From assembly GCF_030272615.1 (NCBI RefSeq), contig NC_081410.1, positions 570,357,152 to 570,421,151 on the forward strand: a stretch of 64,000 nucleotides of DNA. Direction: 5' to 3'. The number at the start of each line of letters is the position of its first letter. The first letter of the stretch is position 1. The DNA is from Cryptomeria japonica (lineage: Eukaryota > Streptophyta > Pinopsida > Cupressales > Cupressaceae). Shown one piece after another: positions 47,730 to 60,188 of the stretch. The position numbers were made by a program, and so were the translations under genes. The notes below the pieces were generated by a model that worked only from the letters and a program-made list of their open reading frames with translations, ran no database searches and had not been told where the DNA came from.

Positions 47730-48839
47730 TCAATTAGATGAAGAACTTCCTGCCGGTGGAGCATTTGTTGGTTCTACCGGTGGAGGAGTATTCCCAATAT
47801 TTAGATTAGCTTTTCTAATCCATTGCTTTGAGAATTCTTGCTTAACCTTTTCAACCTTTTCTTTACCTTTCAAGCTAGCACTTTTGTTGTCTACTGGCAT
47901 ACCTTTACTTCTACAAAATTTAGCAATATGACCAATCTTGTTACATGCATAACAAGTTACATTATTTTTCTGAATATCTTTCCCATAACCTATGCCAGTT
48001 TGTGTTCTGCATTGATTTGATAAATGTCCAAATCTTCCACAAACATAACATCTTACATTCATTCTGTAGTTTTCAGAGTTATGACCAACTTTGTTGCATT
48101 TGGAGCATTCACCGGTGGGAGGATGGATATTCTGATAATTCCTAGATCTACATTCGTTTGGCCTATGACCATATTTATTACAGTTAAAGCATTTTCCATT
48201 AAATTTGTAAGTATTAGGAGATCTTACCGGTTTGCTGTGATCCTGAGTATTTGCAGTACCAGAGCTTTCTCCAACTTCAAATCCAATTCCAGAAGTGTCA
48301 CCTTAGGGTTTTTGATTCTTCAATAAGGTACCAAGTTCTTCTGAGCTTTTCTTGAATTTTTCTTTGTGTTGATTTCCAGTTTCCAATTCCCTTTCCAAGA
48401 TTTCTTTTTGTCTCATTAGTTCATTCGAGTCATTTTGAGTATGCATCAGATCTGTCTTCAACATGTCATTTTCATAGCTAAGTCTTGTGTTCTCATTTGC
48501 TGCATCACTTAGTCTTTTGGTCAATTCTTCTTCATTCTTCTTTCTGTCATCAATCTCTTTGCAAAATCTCATAGTCATATCCTGCATTTCATTTTTTGTT
48601 GTCATGATCTCTTGTTTCAACTTGCTTATCATATCATTAAGTGATTCCTTTTCATCATTCTCATTTTGCAATTTTTCACAAAGTTCTCTTCTCTTATTTC
48701 TTGTAACAGTAAGATTTTCTTGAAGTGCCTGAATGATATCCTGAGCTGCTTTTAAATCATCTTCTAATTTGATATTTTTCAACTTCTCTGCATCATAGTC
48801 AGTAAGAGCTCCTTCTAGTTGCTTCATCAGATTTTCCAT
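47730..48839 (-). pseudogene. Element B Gag: coiled coil and CCHC knuckles
   Basis: It starts MENLMKQLEGALTDYDAEKL at 48839 and is open to an in-frame TAG at 48303. The same frame then continues through the knuckles to 47730. Knuckles 1, 3 and 4 are intact (CYVCGRFGHLSNQC; CYACNKIGHIAKFC), but the last Cys of knuckle 2 is Tyr (VGHNSENYRM). The tail after the last knuckle (EFSKQWIRKANLNIGNTPPP) is missing from A because of a stop. It corresponds to the Gag of A and has no protease. Confidence 0.85.
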
Positions 48840-48896
48840 TTTTACCGGTGTCAAGATCTTCCTCAAGCTGTTAGGCTTCTGAAAATAGAGGACTAG

Positions 48897-48908
48897 ACTC
48901 TGATACCA
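48897..48908 (-). other. Primer-binding site of element B (tRNA-Met)
   Basis: On the minus strand TGGTATCAGAGT follows the 5' LTR by two bases. It matches the initiator tRNA-Met site with one change at the last base. Confidence 0.88.
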
Positions 48909-48910
48909 AT

Positions 48911-49689
48911 TGTTAGGGTTCCCACAGATACTGAGAGGGGGGGGTGAATCAGTATCTGACCGGTAATGAAATTTTCTTAAGACAAAACATGCAGAACATA
49001 AAGTAACAGTATACCGGTATGCAAGATTTAATGCAATTAACAAAATCAAAAACATCCACATGAAAAGAACACCATAACACAAGATGTTTAATGAGGAAAC
49101 CCGGTGTGGGAAAAACCTCGGTGGGATTTGTGACCCACAATATTCACTTACTGGCCAATAAGAGAATATTACTTACAATAGGGGCCTGCACATGCAGGAA
49201 GGCCAACTGCCTAGAGCACACTACTCAATGGAAAGTCTCACTGACTTACAATGTGGATTATACAAATCCAATATCTTGTACTTCTTTACAATAGCATCTT
49301 CAATGCCAGATTCAGTACCAGTTCTTTCTCTATTCTTTACATATACCCTTGACCTATAATTCGCACATTAGGTCTACCTAATAATTTTCTTTATGCTTCC
49401 TATACATATCTTACAAATGTCTACAATGATCTCTTTTATATACAAGAGTCATTTTACAATTTGCCAAGTCGGCTTACAATAATAAACAAAATATTAAATA
49501 TCAAAAATCCTGTCGGCCTCTGTGTTGGTGCCGGTGTAGAGTGGTCTTGCTGATGCCAGTGCACTGTCTTTCTTGAATAATGCTTTGCCGGTAGAATGTC
49601 TTGCCAGTGCCATAGGATTGCAAGGTTGCCATCAATGACAAAACCTTCAATCACACACAATGTCTCATTGGAGTGTCAATATGCCAATA
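48911..49689 (-). repeat. Element B 5' LTR
   Basis: On the minus strand it runs from TATTGGCATATTGACACTCC to AACCCTAACA. As in A, the outer end is TA where the 3' LTR has TG or TC. Confidence 0.92.
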
Positions 49690-49694
49690 GTCCT

Positions 49695-49834
49695 AAAGGG
49701 TCATAGGATATCATATGACCCCTTGACAAACCATACGACCCCTAACGACACTATATGGTGCCCTAAAGGCTCATAGAACAACATATGATCCCTTAGGACA
49801 CCATAAGACCCATAACACCATCATATGGTGTCCT
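49695..49834. repeat. Satellite array, third segment
   Basis: 140 bases of the same satellite between B and E3, ending GTCCT (49830-49834). Confidence 0.92.
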
Positions 49835-51090
49835 TGTTGGCATTATGGATGAATTGATTATGTGTTACATTGATGTTTTGTCATTGATGTCAACACCAAC
49901 TGATATGGATGGTTATCGACAGACAAGTTTTGGTTATCGGTAGAAGATCTAGTTTTACTGATAGAAGAGATTATCTGTTGGACTTTCAGCATGTTTGGAT
50001 CAATGAAGTATATTGGATTTCATGAGTTGTATGCTCCATGAGCATGTTCTAGTCAGTTGGTATTGGCTTGGTAATTGGATGTTATCATACACTTTGGTAA
50101 ACCCTTACCGACACTATTTTAAGGCTTTACCGGCAGAGCTTCCATTGAGGAATCATGACAGGATGCACAATTGGTGTTGGAGTAGCTTCTTCGAGGATTT
50201 CAGGATGTTCAAGATGTTCGTTGATCATGCTTCAATTGCTTGAAGACATTTCTTTGGCGTGGTTTACCCAAAATAGGTCTGGTACCTATCTAGGTTATGC
50301 ACTGGTATCATGCTAGCGTGTACTCTACACGTTACCTAAATTATTCGAGATATTTTATGAATTTTTTATTATTGTTTTGCTCTTAAGACAACATGGCATA
50401 TAATTGTAATAAGAGATTATGTAATGATATTATTGTAATATCTTTAGGTGGTCGACCTAATTATTTTAGGCCTTAGGGTTTGTATAAATAAGAGGTAGAA
50501 ACACTTTGTAAATTATCATGGTTATTGAAAAGGTCATGGTCAAGGAATGTAATGTGTGAATATTGTAATATCATTCAAGCAAAGGAGTTGATCAATCATT
50601 GGTGATCGGATTGGTTTCAAAAGAGGATTTAGTCCTCCAACATTAAGCTTAACCAGGATTGTAATCAGGCATAGTAGATGCTATTTCCAGCAGTTCACTC
50701 TATTGGATTATTGTCCATTTATCTTGAGAAGGTTGTAACCTCTCTGTAGTCAGTGAGACTCTTTTTGTAATGAGCTCTGCAAGTGCAGGCCCTCATTGTA
50801 ACACATACTTTCTGCAAAAGTATCATCTAACTGTGGGTAGGCTTCCCACCATGGTTTTTCCCTTTCCAGGTTTTCCACGTACAAATCATGGTGCTATGTG
50901 GTATGGTTGCTTTGCATTGATTATCTGGTTAATTATAAAGTTGTATTGTTTACTAGTATCTCTTCTTACCAACATCTGTCTGTATCGGTACTTGATTTGT
51001 TTAAGGTTGTATTGTGGATTAAAAGTTATAATTTGTTAACAACTGATTCACCGCCCCCCCCCTCTCATTTGTTCACCGGTTTTCCTAATA
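49835..51090 (+). repeat. E3 5' LTR
   Basis: It starts TGTTGGCATTATGGATGAAT and ends TTTCCTAATA (TATCCTGACA in the 3' LTR). About 25 bases present in the 3' LTR near 56567-56592 are missing here near 50778. Confidence 0.92.
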
Positions 51091-51092
51091 AT

Positions 51093-51104
51093 TGGTATCA
51101 GAGA
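51093..51104 (+). other. Primer-binding site of E3 (tRNA-Met type)
   Basis: TGGTATCAGAGA starts two bases after the LTR and differs from the usual site at its last base. Confidence 0.88.
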
Positions 51105-51148
51105 TTTGGTCCTCTTTTGCAGAAGCTTAACTGCTTGAGGTATATCCT

Positions 51149-52050
51149 ATGAAAGCTAACACTTCTAATCCATCGGCAACTATTTTCAGAAGAGAAATCC
51201 CTAAGCTTGATGGAACAAATTATGGGATATGGAAAATTCAAATGGAGACTCATCTTAGATGTCTTCACAAGGATATTTGGGAGATGGCTGAGAAAGGATA
51301 CACACCTTATGATCTGACATTCGACAATCTAGCTCCTGCAGACTTGGACAAGAATATTGAAAATGATTGCAGAGCTAGAGAAGCCCTCTTGTGTGCACTT
51401 ATTGATCAAAAGATCATGGGATTGACTAAAAAATCATCAGCTTGGACAAATTGCAAAATCTGAATGAAGGTGACCCTACTGTCAAAATTGCTAAACTTGA
51501 TGGTTACTTGGTAAGGAATGAAAACTTGAAAATGGAAGAAAATGAAAGAATTATTGTGTTTATGGAAAGAGTAAATGAGATTGTTATGGGAATTCAATGT
51601 TGTGGAGGATTTCTAAGTGAAGATGCAATAGTTTCCAAAGTCTTGAGAGCCCTTCCACCGGCTTACAAGATGAAGGCAACTGCAATTAACGAGTTAAGAA
51701 CAATGGCAAACACTTCAGTCAATAGAGACATTTTGATTGGGAAATTATCTTCTTTTGAGCTTGAAGAATTTGGACATTCTAGAGTTGTAAAGTTTGAACC
51801 TTCTTTTCATGCATCATCATCAACATCTGCCCGTAAAAGTGATTGGAGAGCTCTATATGCAAAATAATTGGAAGACATGAGGAAAGAAGATGAAGAGCTT
51901 GAGCAACTTGAAGCCCTATTTGCTAGAAGAGTACCTAAAGGTCCAACTGGAAATAAGTATGAAGGAAAAGCACCTTTTAAATGTTTTGCATGTAATAAGA
52001 TTGGTCATTTTGCATCTAGATGTCTTGAAAGGAATGCAAGGTTTGAGTAA
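51149..52050 (+). pseudogene. E3 Copia Gag with CCHC knuckle
   Basis: ATG 51149 opens MKANTSNPSATIFRREIPKL, and GTNYGIWKIQMETHL is the Copia Gag signature. The first frame ends at 51463. The next part (51442-51867) is in another frame, so a deletion or shift lies near 51450. A TAA at 51865 precedes the last block, which carries one knuckle, CFACNKIGHFASRC, near 51992. It is part of E3 gag-pol. Confidence 0.85.
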
Positions 52051-52201
52051 AGAGTTAAGAAAACTTTTAAGCCTAACTCAAACATATATAGATTCAAGAA
52101 AAACAAACATTGCTAGATAGTAGATGTAAGGAGTAACTGATGACTCTGGAGGTGAACCAATAGAAGACTCAACTAGTGGATCTGGAAATGGAAAGGAATG
52201 G

Positions 52202-55200
52202 GTGTTCTATGCTTTGAAGGAAGATGAACCAAAATCAGCTATCAAAAATGAAGAGAAGTCGCTGACAGCAAAAGTTGAAGATAAGGATGAATGGGTAATT
52301 GATAGTGGATGCTCACATCATATGACTGGAGATAAAAGGAAATTTCTATCTCTACAAGAATACCATGGTGGTCAAGTCATATTTGGAGATGACAAGGCAT
52401 GTATGATCAAAGGTAGAGGTATTATTTCTTTGGATGGAAAGTATAACACTGATAATATCTATTATGTAGAAGGTTTATGGCATAATATTTTGAGTGTTGG
52501 TCAATTAATTGATAAGGTTTTCAACTTCAGTTTAAAGATAGAAAATGCATAATCATTTAAAAGACTGGTTTGGAGAATGCAACCGGTATTCAGACAGGAA
52601 GTAACATCTTTCACCTAAACACTGATAATAAGACATGTTTGATTTCTCATATTGATAAGAGTTGGCTATGTCATAAGAGGTTGTGTCATGTTAATTTTGA
52701 TTGTATTGTTAATATCAGTTCTACTAAGGCAGTCAGAGATATACCTAAGATTATGAAGCCTCATAATCCAGTACGTAAGGAATGTCAATTGGGTAAGAAA
52801 GTCAAAAGTTCTTTTAAGAGAATACATGATAAATCTAATGATGTACTTGATTTGATTCACATCGACTTATGTGGTCCAGCAAGGACTAGAAGCTTTCAAG
52901 GTGATAGGTATTTCTTGCTGATTATTGATGACTATTCTAGAATGATGTGGGTGAATTTTCTGAGGGAGAAGTCTGAAGCCTTTGAGAAATTCAAAACCTT
53001 TAAAGAAAAGGTTGAAATAGAAACTAGATTCAAAATGAAATGTCTAAGATTAGATCATGGCGGTGAGTTCACTTCTCATGAATTTAATAGTTATTGTGAG
53101 ACAAATGGAATCAGGAGACAGCTATCTGCACCTAGGACTCCTCAGCAAAATGGAGTAGTTGAAAGAAAGAATAGAACCATTTTGGATGCAACAAGATCTA
53201 TGATTATGGAAGCCAAATTGCCTCATATCTACTGGAGAGAAGCAGTGAGTACAACAATCTACACATTCAACAGAGTTCACATCAAAGGTGAAACCAGTAA
53301 GATCCCTTATGAACTATGGTTTGGACATACACCTATTGTTAAGTATTTCAGAATTTTTGGAAGTAAATGCTATATCAAAAGAGACTATTCAATTGGAAAG
53401 TTTGATTCTAGATGTGATGAAGGGATATTTCTTAGTTATTCAATTCAGAGCAAAGCATATTGATGTTATAACAAAAGAATGCAAAAAATTGTAGAAAGTG
53501 CTAATGTGAAAGTGGATGAATAGTACAAAAATCATTCTATATCATATGATAGGGAACCGGCTGTGGAAATGATCATAACAGAACCAACAATGCCTCAACT
53601 GATACAGGAAGCTGAAGCAGTTACATGGTACAATCAAAAAATTCAACTGTGATTGATGATCAGAGTGGTGTACCTGAAATTCAAAAGACTCCAAGGTATG
53701 TAAGATTAAATCATTTCGAAGATCAAATTATTGGAGATAGGAACAAAGGAGTAATGACAAGGAGAAAACTGGCAAATGAAGAGGTATGTCTTATTTCCCA
53801 AGTTGAATTGGCAACTGTTATTGAAGCTTGTAAGGATAAACATTGGTTAAAGGCTATGAAAGATGAATTAGATCAAATAGAGAAGAATGAAACTTGGTCT
53901 TTAGTTTCTCGGCCTAAAAATAAGAATGCTATTGGAACTAAATGGGTTTTTATAAATAAATTGAATGAGGATGGTCAAGTTATAAGGAACAAGGCTAGAT
54001 TGGTTTGTAAAGGATATTCTCAAATGGAAGGAATTGATTATGGTGAGACATTTGCACCTATAGCTAGAATTGAAGCTGTTAGACTATTTCTTGCCTATGC
54101 AACTTATAAGAACTATAAGGTTTATCAAATGGATGTCAAATGTGCATTTTTGAATGGTGAGCTTGAGGAAAAAGTTTACATTGAGCAACCTGGTGGATTT
54201 TCACTGACAGATGACAAAGACATGGTTTGCAGATTGAAGAAAGCTTTATATGGTTTGAAACAAGCTCCTAGAGCTTGGTATGCAAGATTGGATAAATATC
54301 TTTTGAAGCTTGGTTTTACGAGAGGCAGTGCTAATAGTAATCTATATTATAAGATCATTGATAATGATATTCTGATTATTGAAGTTTTTGTTGATGATAT
54401 CATTTTTGGAGGAGAAGATAAACTATGCATGGAATTTGCTAACAACATGAAAACTGGATTTGAAATGTCCATGATTGGTGAGATGAAATTTTTCTTAGGT
54501 TTGCAGATTACTCAAACTGACAAAGGCATTTTTATCTATCAAACTAAGTATTTGAGGGAATTGTTGAAAAAGTTTGGTATGGAGAATTCCAAACCGGTAA
54601 GTACTCCTATGGCTACAAATGAGAAATTATCTATCAAGGATACTTCTTCACTGGTAAATCTGACAAGGTATACATCTATGATTGGTGGTCTGTTATATCT
54701 ATCTCAGACTATATTTGATATTATGAATGTAGTAAGTAGTGTTCCAAGATATCAAAGTAATCCTGAAGAAAATCATGAATGTGCAGTAAAGAGGATATTC
54801 CAGTATTTGCAAGGAACAACAGAATATTGTTAATGGTATTTCAGAAATGATGAATTCACTTTATGTGCATATACTAACTCAGATTGGGCAGGTGATACTG
54901 ATGACAGGAAGAGCACTTTTGGCGGAGCTTTCTTTCTTGGAAAGAAATTGGTTTCATGGATAAGCAAAAAATAGTCATGCATTTCTTTATCTACTGCATA
55001 AGTTGAGTATGTTGTAGCAGCAACTAATTGTACTCAAGTTTTTTGGATGAAGCAAATGTTGAAGGATATCAAGGTAAATTGTAGTGAACCGATAGTTATC
55101 TACTATGATAACTCTGCAGCTATTGACATGTTCAAGAATCCGATATTTCACTCTAAGACTAAGCATATTTCAATAAAGTATAACTTTCTGAAGGACAAGG

Positions 55201-55340
55201 TAGAACCAAAGGAAGTCAAATTGGTTTATGTGAACACTAAAGAACAGATTGCAAACATATTCACTAAACCGATAACTAAGGAATCATTTGAGTATTTGAG
55301 AGATAGGTTAGGGGTTTCTACCCCTCCGGTAGAGACTTGA
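52202..55340 (+). pseudogene. E3 Copia pol: protease, integrase, RT, RNase H
   Basis: The protease has VIDSGCSHHMTGD near 52295. The integrase has all three acidic residues in place: HIDLCGP near 52858, RLDHGGEF with Asp at 53053, and NGVVERKNR near 53152. The RT is one 402-codon frame (53625-54833) with [28 protein letters not shown] and catalytic FVDD at 54387. RNase H continues with DWAGDTDDRKST and ends VSTPPVET at 55340. Stops fall near 52550, 53461, 53521, 54831, 54972 and 55002. The mostly intact domains suggest a fairly recent loss of function. Confidence 0.9.
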
Positions 55341-55643
55341 TTGATGAAGTTTGTCATCAGTCGGACATGTATTATCAGAAACATTATTCATTCTGGCACT
55401 GATGAGTGGTGCTACTATTTAGGGGGAGTAGTCAGCTTTGAGATTCAGAGGTTTATATCATTGCTTTAATATTTTGTCAGGTTTCTAGCATTGATGTCAA
55501 AGGGGGAGAGATAGTAATGTGAAAACTTACGAACCTTACAGAGATTGATTGGTTATCTTCCACAGAGGGAGACTTGTTTGGCATCTCTTGGTACTTAGAT
55601 GTTTTTCACATCTAGTGTTGCCATCAATGCCAAAGGGGGAGAT
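55341..55643 (+). other. E3 3' untranslated stretch with two polypurine tracts
   Basis: TCAAAGGGGGAGAG lies near 55497 and CCAAAGGGGGAGAT at 55630-55643, next to the 3' LTR. No further ORF is visible after RNase H. Confidence 0.8.
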
Positions 55644-56904
55644 TGTTGGCATTATGGATGAATTGATTATGTGTTGCATTGATTTTTTGTCATTGATGTC
55701 AACACTAGCTGATATGGATGGTTACTGATAGACAAGTTTTGGTTACCAGTAAAAGATCTAGTGTTACCAGAAGAAGAGATTATCTGTTGGACTTTCGATA
55801 TGTTTGGATCAATGAAGTATATTGGATTTCATGAGCATGTTTTGGTCAGTTGGTATTGGCTTGGTAATTGGATGTTATCATACACTTTGGTAAACCCTTA
55901 CGGGCACTGGTTTAAGGCTTTATCGGTAGAGCTTTTATTGAGGAATCATGACACGATGCACAATTGGTGTTGGTGTAGCTTCTTCAAGGACTTCAGGATG
56001 CTGAAGATGTTCGTTGATCATGATTCAATTGCTTGAACACATTTCTTTGGTGTGATGGACCCAGAATAGGTCCAGTAGCTATCCAGGTTATGGATCGGTA
56101 TCATGTTAGTGTGTACTCTACACATTACCTAGACGATTCAAGATGTTTTATGGATTTGTTATTATTGTTTTGGTTTTAAGCCGACATGGCATATCATTGT
56201 AATACGAGATTATTTAATGATATGATTGTAATATCTTTAGGTGGCTTACCTAATTGGTTTAGGCCTTAGGGTTTGTATAAATAAGAGGTAGAAACTCTTT
56301 GTAAATTATCATGGTTATTGAAAAGGTCATGGTCAAGGAATGTAATGTGTGAATATTGTAATATTATTCAGGTAGAGGATTTGATTGATCATTGGTGATT
56401 GGATTGGTTTCAGAAGAGGATTTAGTCCTCCAGCATTAAGCTTAACTGAGACTATAATTAGGCATAGTAGATGTTATTTCCAGCAGTTCACTCTATTGGA
56501 TTGTTGTCCATTTATCTTGATAAGGTTGTAGCCTCTTTGTAGTGAGTGAGACTCTTTTTGCAATGAGCAGTACGCTCTAGGCAATGTGCCTTCGTGCAAG
56601 TGTAGGCCCCTCATTGTAACACATACTTTCTGCAGAAGTATCATCTGACTGTGGGTAGGCTTCCCACCATGGTTTTTCCCTTTTCAATTTTTTCATGTAC
56701 AAATCATGGTGTTATGTGGTATGGTTTCTTTCCATTGATTATCTAGTTAATTGTTAAGTTGTATTGTTTACTGGTATCTGTTCCAACCAACATATGTCTA
56801 TACTAGTACTTGATTTGTTTAAGGTTGTATTGTGGATTAAAAGTTATAATCTGTTAACAACTGATTCATCCCCCCCCCTCAGTTGTTCACCTGTTATCCT
56901 GACA
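55644..56904 (+). repeat. E3 3' LTR
   Basis: It starts TGTTGGCATTATGGATGAAT and ends TATCCTGACA, followed by GTCCT and satellite. It keeps the full GAGCAGTACGCTCTAGGCAA leader module near 56563. Confidence 0.93.
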
Positions 56905-56909
56905 GTCCT

Positions 56910-57925
56910 AAGGTGTTATATGGTGTCCTAAAGGTTCGTGAGACACCATATGACCCTTTAAGACACAATATGACCCCTAACGATGTGTGACTAGTCATAT
57001 AGTGTCTTAATGAGCCATATGATTTCCTATGGCCCTCTAAGATACAATATGACCCCTTAGTACACCATATAACCCCTAATGATGCCATTTGGTATCCTAA
57101 GGGGTTATAAGATGCCATATGGTGTCCTAAGGTGTTATAAGATACCATATGACCCTTTAGGACATAATATAACCCCTAACAACACCTAAGGGGTCATAGG
57201 ACACCGTATGAACCCTTAGGACACAATATAACCCCTAACGATACCTAATGGATCATATGCTGTCCTAAGTGGTCATATGATCTTCTATGCCCTCTTAAGA
57301 CAAATATGACCCCTTAGCACACCACACAACCCCTAAAGACACCATATGGTGTTCTAAGGGGTCATATGAAACCATATGACCCGTTAGGACACAATATAAC
57401 CCTAAAAAACACCTAAGGGATCATATGTTCTCCCAAGGGGTCATATGGTGTCCTAAGGGGTCATAGGACACCATATGACCCCTTAGGATACCATACAATC
57501 CATGATGACACCATATGGTCTCCTACGGGGTCATAGGGAACCATATGATCCCTTAGGACAATATAACCCCTAACGACACCTTAGAGGTCATATGGTGTCC
57601 TTAGTGGTCATATGATATCTTATGACCCCTTAGCACACCATATGAACCCTAATGGTGCCATATGGTTTCCTAAGGGGTCATAGGATACCATATGACCCCT
57701 TAGGACAACATACAACCCATAAAAACACCATGTAGTGTTTTAAGGAGTCATATGGTGTCCTAAGAGGTCATAGGACACCATATGACCCTTTAAGACACAA
57801 TATTACCCATTAGCACACCATATGACTCATAACGATATCATATGGTTTCCTAAAGGTTCATAGGACACCATATGACTCATTAGGACACAATATGACCCCT
57901 AATGACACCTAAGGGGTCATATGGT
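56910..57925. repeat. Satellite array, fourth segment
   Basis: About 1 kb of the same inverted 20-bp units, somewhat more diverged. It ends near CATATGGTAAAGTTAGAG, where purine-rich DNA begins. Confidence 0.92.
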
Positions 57926-58735
57926 AAAGTTAGAGATGAGGATAGTTATGCAGAGAGATGGTATTTAGGGAAGAGAGAATTAGAGAGAGTTGGGGGTAAT
58001 TAGGGGTTGGGAGGAGAGGGGGGATGGGAAAGTATCATCAAAGGGAGAGAGGGAGAGATGAGGAGAGAGGTTCAAAGAGAGAGGTCTAGACAGAAGGTAA
58101 TTAGGGGAAGGGGAGGGGGGAGAGAGAGGCAAGGAGTATCAACAAAGGAAGAGGGGGGAGAGATGGGGAGAGAGCCCCCTAATTACCCTCTCTGTAGTCC
58201 ATCCCTTTGTTAATACTTCCCTCTTCCCCTCTGCTCCCCCTAATTATCCTCTCTCTGTCACTCTCTTCACCTCTCTCCACAACTCTCCCTCTCTCCTTTT
58301 GTTGATACTTACTCTTCGTCCTCTCTTCTTATCCGATAATCACACCCAACTCTCTCTCACATTATTTATTTCCCTCAATTACCCTCGATCACCTCTCTCC
58401 TCCTATGGGTTTATAGATACTTCCCTCTCCCCCTTTCCCCACCCCCTAATTACTCTCTATGTCTGTATTCACCTTTTTCCCCATCTCTCTTCTCTCTTTG
58501 TTGATACTTTCCCCTCTCTCCCTCCTACCCCCTAATAATCTCAAACTCTCCCTTTCATTCTCTCTTCATCCCAATCACCCCTCTTTCTCTCTCTTTGCCT
58601 ACCACATAATTAACTATAGCTCTCTCTCACACTCTCTCTTCCCCCCAATTACTCTCTCCTTCTCACGTCTCTCCCACTCTCCTTTTTTTGATACTTCACT
58701 ATGCCTCTCCTTTTCCCCTCTAAATTTTGTTGCTA
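57926..58735. repeat. Purine block followed by pyrimidine block with inverted shared motifs
   Basis: 57926-58172 is almost pure A/G (GGGAGAGAGG runs). 58173-58735 is almost pure C/T. The first carries TAATTAGGGG and AGTATCAACAAAGG. The second carries the complements CCCCTAATTA and CTTTGTTGATACTT several times, at about 100-125-base spacing. So the two blocks are opposite orientations of one degenerate repeat meeting near 58175. Open frames here are low complexity. Confidence 0.8.
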
Positions 58736-60170
58736 GAGATGAGAAGGAATTGCAGAGAGACTAGTCTAGATCTTAGGGAAGAGAGAGTGACATACAAGAG
58801 GAAATTATGAAGAGGTAGAAATATAAGCACCTTGTAGATCTTGAGAGAATGAATGAGGTATTCAATGATAGTTAGAGACATAGGTCTAGAGAGAGATGTA
58901 GAAATATGGACAAAAGAGAGGGAGCAAGAAACAAATAGGTGGAGTGATAGGTTTAGGAGAGAGAGGTGGAGAAAGGAACAAACATAGATAACATGGTTTA
59001 TCAAGATTTATCTAACTCAATAAAATTCACAAATTTTCTATTATTAAACTTATTTAGTTTATTTTGAGATGCTTGTTACAAATATTCATGCAATAGGGAA
59101 ATCATATGAAAAAGTCATGAGTTTTTTATATTTTAAAAATGAAGGATGAATTTAAATGAATGATAATTATTTTTTCAAAAAAATAATTGAAAATATACCT
59201 ATTCCATATCATAGAGCTCTTAATTACCTTTCCAATGCCTGTAAAAAATCAAAATTTTGATATAAAACGCAAAAGTTATGCCCAATTTACTAAAATATAT
59301 TTTTTTATTTTTTCAAAATGGATATCCGATTTTAAAACATAATTTTTTACCTCCATCTTTTCATTCGGTTTTTCTTTCGGATTTGGCTTGGAGGTGACAA
59401 GCCTGGAAAGTCAACTGAAAAAATGTGTTTTTAAGTATTCCTTGATTTTCCAGACTTTACACTGGTGGCTGACGACTTTTTTTATAGCCAAAATTGATAA
59501 AACAAAAAAGGTTTTTTAAGGACGTTCTCAGCTTTCCAACAATATAAGGCTTGTCTTATCTTGACTTTAATAAATAATTATTATTTATTTTCTAATTGAA
59601 TTTTGATAAAAGTCCTGATTGATAGACTGATTGAAAAACACTCATAACTTTCGAACCGTATAACATTTTTTGAATCTGAAACATGCGTCACATCCTATGC
59701 TTCGTCTACTATAGGGAAAAATTAAAAAAAATTGAATTTGATAAGGTTTTGACCAAGTTGAGGTGGTCAGACATAGGATTTTCTGAATTTCTAAAAAGAT
59801 GTAGTTTAAAATTCATAAATAATTATTTACTTTATAAAAAAATATGTGTCACATCTGGACATGAGTCTAATACTTATATTATAAATCTTATAAAAAAATA
59901 GTATGATTTTATTGTGATTAGGGTGGTCAGACATACACCTACTTCTTATCTTTTTCCTGAAATTTTAGTACCACTGCATTGAAATTTGAAATTTTCATCA
60001 AATAGGATTTTTTTTTTCAAAAAAAAACTAAGTAGATTAGAAACTAAATTCAATTTTCTATAGATTCTCTTCTTACATATTTTAAAAATAATATTCATAA
60101 CTTATTCAATTTTTCATGTCAGGTTGCATAATTATGATTTTTTGAAATTTCATTGCTACTTAAGGGCCTA
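58736..60170. other. AG-rich then AT-rich DNA without recognisable genes
   Basis: 58736-59000 is rich in GAGAGA. The rest is AT-rich with short direct repeats, such as GGTGGTCAGACATA at about 59763 and 59921. No gene, RNA or element end is recognised. Confidence 0.5.
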
Positions 60171-60188
60171 TTTTGGCACACCATGATC

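Larger units (their letters stand above)
43194..49689 (-). mobile_element. Element B: pol-less LTR retrotransposon with cargo ORF
   Basis: It belongs to the same family as A, in reverse orientation. The LTRs are 779 bases (48911-49689, 5') and 808 bases (43194-44001, 3'). The flanking duplication is GTCCT on the plus strand. The interior has gag (48839 to 47730) and a nearly open cargo ORF (47427 to 44208) and no pol. It sits in the satellite at the same phase as E1 and E3. Confidence 0.93.
49835..56904 (+). mobile_element. E3: Copia LTR retrotransposon
   Basis: The LTRs are 1,256 bases (49835-51090) and 1,261 bases (55644-56904). GTCCT lies on both sides (49830-49834 and 56905-56909). It has a tRNA-Met primer site, gag and pol in Copia order and a polypurine tract. 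The LTR body differs from E1, but the C-rich LTR end, leader and polypurine region are alike, so the two are related families. Several stops and a frameshift in gag make it inactive. It is the least damaged pol in the window. Confidence 0.93.

Noticed and set aside
58007-58764. Open frames in the purine and pyrimidine blocks
   Set aside because: Low-complexity artefacts with Arg/Gly/Glu or Leu/Ser composition only.
59683-59901. 72-codon open frame in the AT-rich gap
   Set aside because: Short, isolated and A/T-driven, with no recognisable motif.
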